The position numbers and the translations under genes were made by a program. A model generated the notes under the pieces. The model was not told the origin of the DNA. It ran no database searches and worked only from the letters and a program-made list of their open reading frames with translations. Positions 7,899 through 14,513 of a DNA stretch of 23,747 nt are shown here, one piece after another. This DNA is from Marisimplicoccus sp964437815. GTDB taxonomy: Bacteria > Bacteroidota > Bacteroidia > Flavobacteriales > Flavobacteriaceae. The stretch lies in assembly GCA_964437815.1 (NCBI GenBank), contig CAYTIE010000019.1, forward strand, positions 1-23,747, read 5' to 3'. The stretch's first letter is position 1. Every line of letters starts with the position of its first letter.

Positions 7899-9770
7899 TT
7901 ATCTTCCCATTTTAACAAGCAATACACTAATATCGCTTGGCTTTATTCCGCTAATCCTTGAAGCTTGTGATAATGTCGCTGGCCTAACATCATTTAGCTT
8001 TTCTTTTGCCTCAAAAGACAAAGACGCTAGCTCATTATAATTAAAGCGCTTTGGAATTTTTATGTTTTCTAGCCTTAATAGTTTGTCTGCATTAGCTTTT
8101 TCTTTTTCAATATATCCTTGGTATTTAATCTGAATTTCTGTTTGCTCAAAAACTTCATCATCAATATTGTTGTTTTGAATATATTCTGAAACCTTGTTAA
8201 GAGATTTCATTTGGTCTCCGGTAATATTTGGTCTGGAATAGATTTTTGCAAGCTTGTCTTTTTGACTAACCTCTTTATATCCGCTCCTCTTTAAGATTGG
8301 GTTAATCTCATTTAGTGTATAGCTAGTTTTTGAATAAAAAAGTTTAAATGCGTTTGATTTTTCTTCTTTTTCACATACTCTTTCAAACCTTTCTTTTCCA
8401 GCCAAACCAATTTCATATGCATTTTTTGTAAGCCTAATGTCTGCGTTGTCTTGTCGTAAAAGAGTTCTATATTCTGCCCTAGAAGTAAACATCCTATAGG
8501 GCTCTTCTGTTCCTTTAGTAATAAGATCGTCAATTAAAACACCTATATAAGCTTCGCTTCTGTTTAGAAGAAAAGGGCTCTGTTTTTTGATTTTTCTAGT
8601 TGAATTTATTCCTGCAATTATTCCTTGTGCCGCTGCTTCCTCATAGCCTGTGGTTCCATTTATTTGACCTGCAAAAAAAAGATTTTCTATCAGTTTTGTT
8701 TCAAGGCTCAAAGATAACTGGGTAGGAGGGAAGTAGTCATATTCAATTGCGTATCCTGGTCTGAAAAACTTTACCTTTTCAAAACCCTTTATTTCTTTTA
8801 TTGCATTATACTGAACATCTTCTGGCATAGAAGTAGAAAACCCGTTAACATAAACCTCGACAGTATTCCACCCTTCTGGTTCAACAAAAATCTGATGGCG
8901 ATCTTTGTCTTTGAAGCGATAAATTTTATCTTCAATAGAGGGGCAGTACCTTGGGCCTGTGCTTTCTATTCTACCATTAAACATTGGTGATCTGTCAAAG
9001 GATTCCTCCATGATGTTATGTACCGCTTTGTTTGTGTGCGTAATATGGCAGCTTAATTGTTTGTTTAAGGGCTTTATTTCTTCTAAATAACTAAATTTTG
9101 ATGGGTTTGGGTCTCCTGGCTGCTCTTCCATCAATTTATAGTTTAGCGATCTCCCATCAACACGAGGAGGTGTTCCTGTTTTCATTCTTCCTGAAACAAA
9201 ACCTAAAGATTCAAGGTTTGAGGTAAGCCCAACAGAAGCTTTTTCTCCTACCCTTCCACCTCCAAAGTTTTTTTCACCAACATGAATTAAACCATTTAAA
9301 AATGTTCCGTTGGTAAGAATTACCGCTTTAGAGGATATTTTGTTTCCAAGGCTAGTGACAACTCCTGCAACTTTATTTTTCTTGACAATTAACCCTGTAA
9401 CCATTTCCTGATAAAAATCTAAGTTTGGTGTTTTCTCAAGCATCTCCCTCCATAAAGAAGAAAACATTGACCTATCGGATTGCACTCTAGGGCTCCACAT
9501 TGCCGGACCTTTTGATTTATTTAGCATCTTAAACTGAATTGCAGTTTTATCAGAGACTATTCCGCTGTAACCACCTAAAGCATCAATCTCTCTAACAATC
9601 TGACCTTTAGCAATTCCCCCCATGGCGGGGTTACAAGACATTTGACCTATTGTTTGAAGGTTCATTGTAACAAGAAGGGTTTTAGACCCCATATTAGCAG
9701 ATGCAGCAGCAGCCTCTGCTCCAGCATGACCTCCTCCAACAACAATTATGTCATATTTTGAATTAAACAT
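7899..9770 (-). CDS. mnmG: tRNA uridine-5-carboxymethylaminomethyl(34) synthesis enzyme MnmG (GidA)
   Basis: A 623-residue flavoprotein that, with MnmE, adds the carboxymethylaminomethyl group to U34 of tRNAs reading purine-ending split codon boxes. The dinucleotide-binding motif VVGGGHAGAEAA is at 10-21. The two family signatures are visible: GPRYCPSIEDK in the middle and AGQINGTTGYEEAAAQG towards the C-terminal part. The C-terminal helical domain ends with LSQASRISGIKPSDISVLL, typical of the MnmE-binding region. Length is normal (about 620-630). The start ATG at 9770 overlaps the 3' end of ybeY by 8 nt. It is flanked on both sides by parS-like sites. mnmG is close to the chromosome origin in many bacteria, consistent with other signals here. 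mnmE is not in the window. Confidence 0.97.
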   Translation of the reverse strand: MFNSKYDIIVVGGGHAGAEAAAASANMGSKTLLVTMNLQTIGQMSCNPAMGGIAKGQIVREIDALGGYSGIVSDKTAIQFKMLNKSKGPAMWSPRVQSDRSMFSSLWREMLEKTPNLDFYQEMVTGLIVKKNKVAGVVTSLGNKISSKAVILTNGTFLNGLIHVGEKNFGGGRVGEKASVGLTSNLESLGFVSGRMKTGTPPRVDGRSLNYKLMEEQPGDPNPSKFSYLEEIKPLNKQLSCHITHTNKAVHNIMEESFDRSPMFNGRIESTGPRYCPSIEDKIYRFKDKDRHQIFVEPEGWNTVEVYVNGFSTSMPEDVQYNAIKEIKGFEKVKFFRPGYAIEYDYFPPTQLSLSLETKLIENLFFAGQINGTTGYEEAAAQGIIAGINSTRKIKKQSPFLLNRSEAYIGVLIDDLITKGTEEPYRMFTSRAEYRTLLRQDNADIRLTKNAYEIGLAGKERFERVCEKEEKSNAFKLFYSKTSYTLNEINPILKRSGYKEVSQKDKLAKIYSRPNITGDQMKSLNKVSEYIQNNNIDDEVFEQTEIQIKYQGYIEKEKANADKLLRLENIKIPKRFNYNELASLSFEAKEKLNDVRPATLSQASRISGIKPSDISVLLVKMGR

Positions 9771-10197
9771 TGTCTATTGTTTCACGTGAAACATCATTAA
9801 TAAACCGGCCCTCCATTGATCTCATTTTTTCTTTTTCTATATCGTTATTATCAGAGTAGCCCATGCAATGAAAAAGAGCATGTGATATTAGCCTAATCGC
9901 CTCATATTCAATTGATTGACCAAAAGTTTTAGCGTTTTCTTTCATTGTTTCAATTGAAATATAAACCTCGGCTTTTATTGTTTTTTTCTCTGAATAGTCA
10001 AAAGTGATAATATCTGTGTGGTTATCATGGTTTAAATATTGATTGTTTAGTTTTAACATAGAAGGCTTGTCTAAAAAATTGTATTGTATCTGGCTGACAA
10101 CATATCCTTCATCTTCTGCGTATTTTTTTAGAAAACGTATAATTTTCTCTTTTGAAAAAGAAAAAGCAGGACATGAAATAAAGTCTACCTTACACAT
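9763..10197 (-). CDS. ybeY: Endoribonuclease YbeY (rRNA maturation factor)
   Basis: A 144-residue UPF0054 protein that acts in 16S rRNA 3'-end maturation and ribosome quality control. The conserved segment LNNQYLNHDNHTDIITFDY lies at about 50-68 and the metal-site motif H106-A-L-F-H110 at 106-110, followed by GYSDNND. In E. coli the motif continues GYDH with a third histidine; here that position is D116, so one of three usual metal ligands is replaced by Asp. Similar substitution (GYKDK) occurs, as I recall, in other Bacteroidota, so the enzyme is probably active. The C-terminal residues DVSRETI (135-141) are encoded by a perfect parS sequence. It is the first gene of the ybeY-mnmG-methyltransferase operon, with a TATATTTG element 9 nt upstream. 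Confidence 0.9.
   Translation of the reverse strand: MCKVDFISCPAFSFSKEKIIRFLKKYAEDEGYVVSQIQYNFLDKPSMLKLNNQYLNHDNHTDIITFDYSEKKTIKAEVYISIETMKENAKTFGQSIEYEAIRLISHALFHCMGYSDNNDIEKEKMRSMEGRFINDVSRETIDNV
9778..9793. promoter_or_regulatory. parS: parS site (perfect 16-bp TGTTTCACGTGAAACA)
   Basis: An exact match to the 16-bp palindromic parS consensus, located in the last codons of ybeY (encoding VSRET) just upstream of the mnmG start. ParB would nucleate here. A chance exact match to a defined 16-mer in under 24 kb is very unlikely. Confidence 0.9.
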
Positions 10198-10206
10198 ATT
10201 TATTCA

Positions 10207-10214
10207 CAAATATA
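10207..10214 (-). promoter_or_regulatory. -7 promoter element (TATATTTG) of the ybeY-mnmG operon
   Basis: The - strand reads TATATTTG, a full TAnnTTTG match, ending 9 nt before the ybeY ATG. No clear TTTG was seen at -33. It shares a 72-bp intergenic space with the divergent gltX promoter. Confidence 0.5.
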
Positions 10215-10257
10215 GCTCAAATCATAAGGATTATTTTAATTAGGAATAATATGGTGT

Positions 10258-10265
10258 TATATTTG
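10258..10265 (+). promoter_or_regulatory. -7 promoter element (TATATTTG) of gltX, abutting the start codon
   Basis: A full TAnnTTTG match with only 4 nt (AATT) before the gltX ATG at 10270. No clear -33 TTTG is present. Transcription would begin about 1 nt before the ATG. Confidence 0.5.
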
Positions 10266-10269
10266 AATT

Positions 10270-11724
10270 ATGAGAGAAAGAGCAAGGTTTGCGCCAAGCC
10301 CAACAGGTCCGCTTCATATAGGTGGTGTTAGAACCGCTCTTTTTAACTATCTGATTGCTAAAAAAAACGACGGAGACTTTATACTCAGGATAGAAGACAC
10401 TGATAGCGAAAGAACGATTGATGGTGCTGAACAGTATATTATAGATAGCTTAAAATGGTTAGGCCTTGTTCCAGATGAAAAACCTTATAAACAAAGCGAA
10501 AGAAAGGAGATTTATTTAAAAGCTGTAGAGCTATTGGTTGAAAAAGGGCTGGCGTATCATTGTTTTGACACCCAAGAAGAGCTTAAAAATGCTAAAGCAA
10601 AATATGGAAATGATTTTAAATACAGGCATGATAAAAATTTTGGACTAAAAAACACTTTTACAACAAACAGAGAAGACGCGGATGATCTAATTAAAAAAGG
10701 GGAGTTTGTGATAAGAATGATTGTTCCAAATAACGAAACAATTATAGTGAATGATGAAATCCGGGGAGAGCTTTCTTTTAAATCTAATGAGCTAGAGGAT
10801 AAAATAATTTTAAAATCCGACAAAATGCCCACCTATCATTTGGCAAATGTTGTTGACGACAACGATATGAAAATAACCTCTGTTGTTAGGGGGGAGGAGT
10901 GGCTTTCTTCGCTTCCTTTTCATGTTTTGCTGTATAGGTATTTTGGGTGGACACCGCCAAAGTTTTTTCACCTTCCGTTAATTCTTAAAACGGCTGGTAA
11001 GGGAAAATTGTCAAAAAGGGAAGCGGAAGAGCAAGGGTTTCCAATTTTTCCTATAAGGTGGGAAGGCTCTGATGGTTTTAAAGAGTGCGGGTTTCTACCA
11101 GACGGTCTAATTAACTATCTCGCTCTTCTAGGCTGGAGCAATGAAAGCGACAAAGAAAAATATACCCTTAAGGAATTGGTAAAAGGTTTTGAGAGCAGAG
11201 GAATTCAAAAATCTGGAGCACGATTTGACATTCAAAAGGCGACCTGGATAAATCATCTGCACCTACAAGACTGTTCGCCAAAAAAGATTATTGGTATTGA
11301 TAAGGCTTGGGTCAAAAGTCTTGCTTCAATGTATGAGGAGAAAAAAGTTGAAGAAATAATTGCGTTAATAAAAGAGAGGCTAAACCTTCTTTCAGACATT
11401 CAAAAAGAAGCAAAGGTGTTTTTGGGCGCCCCCTCAAATTATGACCAAAAAACATTGGAAAATCTTAATAGAGGGGAGGTGATGGTTGTTTTAAATTTTT
11501 GTAAATTACACATAGGCTCGTCAGAAGAGGGATCGGTGATTAAAGAGGGTTTGTTTGGCGCTAGTGCAAAAAACAAAATTAACTTTGGGCAGACAATGAA
11601 AACGCTAAGGCTTGCATTAGTGGGGTCGTTAAAAGGACCTGACCTTTTTAAAACAATCGAGATTATTGGTGCTGACGAAGCAATTAAACGAATTAACAAA
11701 TTAACTAAAACACTAAAACCATGA
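10270..11724 (+). CDS. gltX: Glutamate--tRNA ligase
   Basis: A 484-residue class I synthetase that charges tRNA-Glu. The HIGH motif appears as PLHIGG at 14-19 within FAPSPTGPLHIGG, and the KMSKS loop as KLSKR at 246-250. The region IEDTDSERT (41-49) and VVRGEEWLSS (205-214) are typical of GluRS. Only one cysteine remains in the region where E. coli GluRS binds zinc (YHCFD), so the zinc site is absent, as in many bacterial GluRSs. A separate glnS in the window means this enzyme can be tRNA-Glu specific and need not mischarge tRNA-Gln. The start ATG is 4 nt after a TATATTTG element. It overlaps the SPFH gene by ATGA, so the two are translationally coupled. Confidence 0.96.
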   Translation: MRERARFAPSPTGPLHIGGVRTALFNYLIAKKNDGDFILRIEDTDSERTIDGAEQYIIDSLKWLGLVPDEKPYKQSERKEIYLKAVELLVEKGLAYHCFDTQEELKNAKAKYGNDFKYRHDKNFGLKNTFTTNREDADDLIKKGEFVIRMIVPNNETIIVNDEIRGELSFKSNELEDKIILKSDKMPTYHLANVVDDNDMKITSVVRGEEWLSSLPFHVLLYRYFGWTPPKFFHLPLILKTAGKGKLSKREAEEQGFPIFPIRWEGSDGFKECGFLPDGLINYLALLGWSNESDKEKYTLKELVKGFESRGIQKSGARFDIQKATWINHLHLQDCSPKKIIGIDKAWVKSLASMYEEKKVEEIIALIKERLNLLSDIQKEAKVFLGAPSNYDQKTLENLNRGEVMVVLNFCKLHIGSSEEGSVIKEGLFGASAKNKINFGQTMKTLRLALVGSLKGPDLFKTIEIIGADEAIKRINKLTKTLKP

Positions 11725-12728
11725 ACATGATTACAACCCCAATTTTAATACTTTTTTTTCTTATACTGCTTTTGTCAACCGTCTTTATTGTAAAGCAACA
11801 ATCCGCTGCAATTATAGAGAGATTTGGAAAGTTTAACTCCGTCAGAGGGCCTGGAATCCAATTTAAAATTCCATTTGTAGACAGAATCTCTGGCAGACTT
11901 AGCTTAAAGATTTTGCAACTTGATGTTGTTGTTGAGACAAAGACGAGTGATGATGTGTTTGTAAAACTTAAGGTCTCTGTTCAGTATAGAGTGGTAGAAG
12001 AAAAGGTGTTCGATGCATTTTATAAGCTTGACTACCCTCAAGACCAAATCACTTCTTATGTTTTTGACCTTATTAGATCACAGGTTCCTAAAATGAAGCT
12101 AGACGATGTGTTTTCAAAACAAGATGATATTGCTGTTGCGGTTAAAGAATCGCTTGGGGCGGCAATGCAAGAGTATGGATACTTCATTGTTAAGGCCCTT
12201 GTAACAGATATCGAACCTGATGCCGAGGTAAAAATAGCAATGAACAGAATTAATGCTGCCGACAGAGAAAAAACAGCTGCTCAATATGAAGGGGACGCTG
12301 CTAGAATTTTAATTGTGGAAAAGGCAAAGGCTGAAGCAGAGAGCAAAAGGCTTCAGGGACAAGGTATTGCAGACCAAAGAAGGGAAATAGCTAAAGGTAT
12401 TGAAGACTCTGTGGGAACCCTTGGCGCTGTTGGTATTAATTCTCAAGAGGCGTCGGCGCTAATTGTTGTTACGCAACATTATGACACGCTTCAATCTATT
12501 GGCCAAGAAACAAACTCTAACCTTATTTTGCTGCCAAACTCTCCGCAAGCGGGGAGCACAATGCTTAACGATATGGTTGCAGCTTTTACCGCTAGCAGCA
12601 AAATTGGAGAGGCTATGCAGGAACAAAACAAGTCTGACTCTGATACCTCCCCGCCATCAACAGGGAAAAGCTCAATAGTGGATGAGATAATAGACGATTT
12701 AGAGGCTGGGGAAGAAGAACAGGGGTAG
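11721..12728 (+). CDS. SPFH/Band 7 (stomatin-like, QmcA-type) membrane protein
   Basis: A 335-residue protein with one N-terminal membrane helix (about 5-25) followed by an SPFH/Band 7 domain (about 26-200), starting KQQSAAIIERFGKFNSVRGPG and including LDVVVETKTSDDVFV. A long charged helical region rich in Ala, Glu and Lys (about 190-240, coiled-coil type, flotillin/stomatin-like) follows, then LILLPNSPQAGS and a polar acidic tail. Such proteins form ring-like oligomers in the membrane and act in membrane organisation or with FtsH-type proteases. No nfeD partner gene is seen. Its ATG overlaps the gltX stop (ATGA). A second ATG at 11727 is also possible. The stop is 17 bp from the convergent glnS stop. 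Confidence 0.87.
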   Translation: MNMITTPILILFFLILLLSTVFIVKQQSAAIIERFGKFNSVRGPGIQFKIPFVDRISGRLSLKILQLDVVVETKTSDDVFVKLKVSVQYRVVEEKVFDAFYKLDYPQDQITSYVFDLIRSQVPKMKLDDVFSKQDDIAVAVKESLGAAMQEYGYFIVKALVTDIEPDAEVKIAMNRINAADREKTAAQYEGDAARILIVEKAKAEAESKRLQGQGIADQRREIAKGIEDSVGTLGAVGINSQEASALIVVTQHYDTLQSIGQETNSNLILLPNSPQAGSTMLNDMVAAFTASSKIGEAMQEQNKSDSDTSPPSTGKSSIVDEIIDDLEAGEEEQG

Positions 12729-12745
12729 GAGGCTAAACATTTCTC

Positions 12746-14395
12746 TTATTTTTTCCAGGTGTCTTTTAGGCCAACTGTTTTGTTAAAAACAGGAGTTTCT
12801 TTATTGTTTTCTTTTATAAAATAGCCTAGGCGTTGAAATTGAAAGGTCTGTTTCTCGCTCGCTTCTTTTAGGTGCGGCTCAATAAATGCGTCTAGTGTTA
12901 TTAAAGAGTTTTCGTTGAGATCTTCTAATATTTTGTTTTCTTTTCCTGGCTCCGCCACCTTAAACAACCTGTCATAGATGTTAATTTTTGCAGGAATAGC
13001 TTCGCTTTTTCCAAGCCAATGAATAGTTGCTTTAACTTTTCTTGAGCTTTCTTTGGTGCCTGATCCGCTTTTGCTTTTTGGATCATAAGAACATATAATT
13101 TCTTGGATTGTATTGTTCTTCTTTACCACCTCTTCTGCTTTAACTATATAAGCGTTTTTTAACCTAACCTCTTGTCCTTTTGTAAGGCGATAAAAGTTTT
13201 CGTCTTCCTCTTCTTTAAAATCTTCTCTCTCTATATAAATCTCCCTTTCAAAATAAATCTCCCTTGTTCCTAGCTCTTTTCTTTGCGGATTTATTTCAAA
13301 GCTTAGTTTTTCCTTTTGGTGTTCTGGGTAGTTTTTTATTGTAATTTTTAAAGGAGAAAGAACAGCTCTTGCTCTTGGGGCCTTTTCATTTAAGTCTGCT
13401 CTTATGCAAAACTCTAGCAAAGAAGCGTCAATAACATTTTCGCGCTTTGAAACACCAGCAGTGTTAACAAACTGTTTTAGCGCGCTTGGCGTATACCCCC
13501 TTCTTCTTAAACCTGAAATTGTTGGAAGGCGAGGGTCGTCCCACCCTTTAACCACGCCCGACGCTACAAGTTGTGCTAAAACCCTTTTGCTTGTTACGGT
13601 GTAGCTTAGGTTTAGTCGCGAAAACTCTCTTTGTTTTGGACGTATTCCTTCTAGTGGCTCTAAGGCGTCAAGAAACCAGTCGTATAGCTCTCGGTGAGGC
13701 TCAAACTCCAAAGTACAAAGCGAATGCGACACCTGCTCTATGTAGTCCGACTCTCCGTGGGTCCAATCATAAAGAGGGTAGACCTTCCAAGTCTTGCCCG
13801 TTCGGTGGTGCACCGAGTCCATAGACCTGTAGATTACAGGATCTCTCATTAGCATGTTTGAGGAGGACATATCAATTTTGGCTCTCAAAACATGTTCGCC
13901 CGGTTTGTGTTTTCCGGAGCACATTTCCTCAAAAAGAAGCCTGCTTTCCTCAATGGCTCTGGTTCTGTGTGGGCTGTTTTTTCCTGGTTCTAGAGGCGTT
14001 CCTTTTTGAGAAGCAATCTCTTCTGATGTTTGAGAGTCAACATATGCGTGTCCATTGCTAATAAGCTTTTGTGCCCACTCATATAGCTGTTGAAAGTAGT
14101 CTGACGCGTAACACTCTTTTTCCCATTTAAAACCCAACCACTTAATGTCATTTTTAATCGCCTCAACATATTCTTTTGCTTCTTTTTCTGGGTTTGTGTC
14201 ATCGAACCTAAGGTTGACCGGCGCCCCGTATTTCTCACCAAGGTTAAAATTAACACAGATGGCTTTAAGGTGGCCTATGTGTAAATATCCGTTTGGCTCG
14301 GGGGGGAACCTAAAACGCAGGGACTTTTTGCTAAACCCCTTCTTTAAGTCTCCATCAATTATCTGCTCTAAAAAGTTTGGGCCTTTATTCTTCAC
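12746..14395 (-). CDS. glnS: Glutamine--tRNA ligase
   Basis: A 549-residue class I synthetase. The HIGH motif is exact at 39-42 (PEPNGYLHIGH) and the KMSKS loop is VTSKR at 267-271. RFDDTNPEKE (63-72) and the two beta-barrel anticodon-binding domains of GlnRS follow, ending with FNKTVGLKDTWKK. Length is close to E. coli GlnRS. There is no C-terminal YqeY domain, which some flavobacterial GlnRS proteins carry. The start is GTG at 14395, placed 5 nt after a TATATTTG element on the - strand; no ATG lies nearby upstream. It is convergent with the SPFH gene and divergent from tRNA-Cys. Confidence 0.96.
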   Translation of the reverse strand: MKNKGPNFLEQIIDGDLKKGFSKKSLRFRFPPEPNGYLHIGHLKAICVNFNLGEKYGAPVNLRFDDTNPEKEAKEYVEAIKNDIKWLGFKWEKECYASDYFQQLYEWAQKLISNGHAYVDSQTSEEIASQKGTPLEPGKNSPHRTRAIEESRLLFEEMCSGKHKPGEHVLRAKIDMSSSNMLMRDPVIYRSMDSVHHRTGKTWKVYPLYDWTHGESDYIEQVSHSLCTLEFEPHRELYDWFLDALEPLEGIRPKQREFSRLNLSYTVTSKRVLAQLVASGVVKGWDDPRLPTISGLRRRGYTPSALKQFVNTAGVSKRENVIDASLLEFCIRADLNEKAPRARAVLSPLKITIKNYPEHQKEKLSFEINPQRKELGTREIYFEREIYIEREDFKEEEDENFYRLTKGQEVRLKNAYIVKAEEVVKKNNTIQEIICSYDPKSKSGSGTKESSRKVKATIHWLGKSEAIPAKINIYDRLFKVAEPGKENKILEDLNENSLITLDAFIEPHLKEASEKQTFQFQRLGYFIKENNKETPVFNKTVGLKDTWKK

Positions 14396-14400
14396 AAAAA

Positions 14401-14408
14401 CAAATATA
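14401..14408 (-). promoter_or_regulatory. -7 promoter element (TATATTTG) of glnS, abutting the GTG start
   Basis: A full TAnnTTTG match on the - strand, separated from the glnS GTG by five T residues. A CAAA (TTTG on -) at 14435-14438 is 26 bp away, longer than usual for a -33 element. Confidence 0.45.
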
Positions 14409-14426
14409 AAGTTTAATTTTTTATCT

Positions 14427-14434
14427 TAATTTTG
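14427..14434 (+). promoter_or_regulatory. -7 promoter element (TAATTTTG) of tRNA-Cys
   Basis: A full TAnnTTTG match ending 8 nt before the first base of tRNA-Cys, so the primary transcript would have a leader of only a few nucleotides. It is divergent from the glnS promoter in a 47-bp gap. Confidence 0.5.
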
Positions 14435-14442
14435 CAAACCAA

Positions 14443-14513
14443 GGCATTGTGGCCGAGTGGCTAGGCAGGGCTCTGCAAAAGCTCCTACAGCGGTTCGAAT
14501 CCGCTCGATGCCT
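14443..14513 (+). tRNA. tRNA-Cys (GCA)
   Basis: A 71-nt cloverleaf. The acceptor stem GGCATTG pairs with CGATGCC, with one G-U pair. The D-arm is GCC/GGC, the anticodon stem GGGCT/AGCTC has loop CTGCAAA (anticodon GCA), and the T-arm AGCGG/CCGCT has loop TTCGAAT. The discriminator base is U73, a strong identity element of tRNA-Cys. No CCA is encoded, so it must be added by nucleotidyltransferase. The last base overlaps the rnr stop codon on the other strand. Confidence 0.97.

Noticed and set aside
13573..14429. Several short open frames on both strands within glnS
   Set aside because: All lie inside the well-supported glnS gene and show no conserved features.
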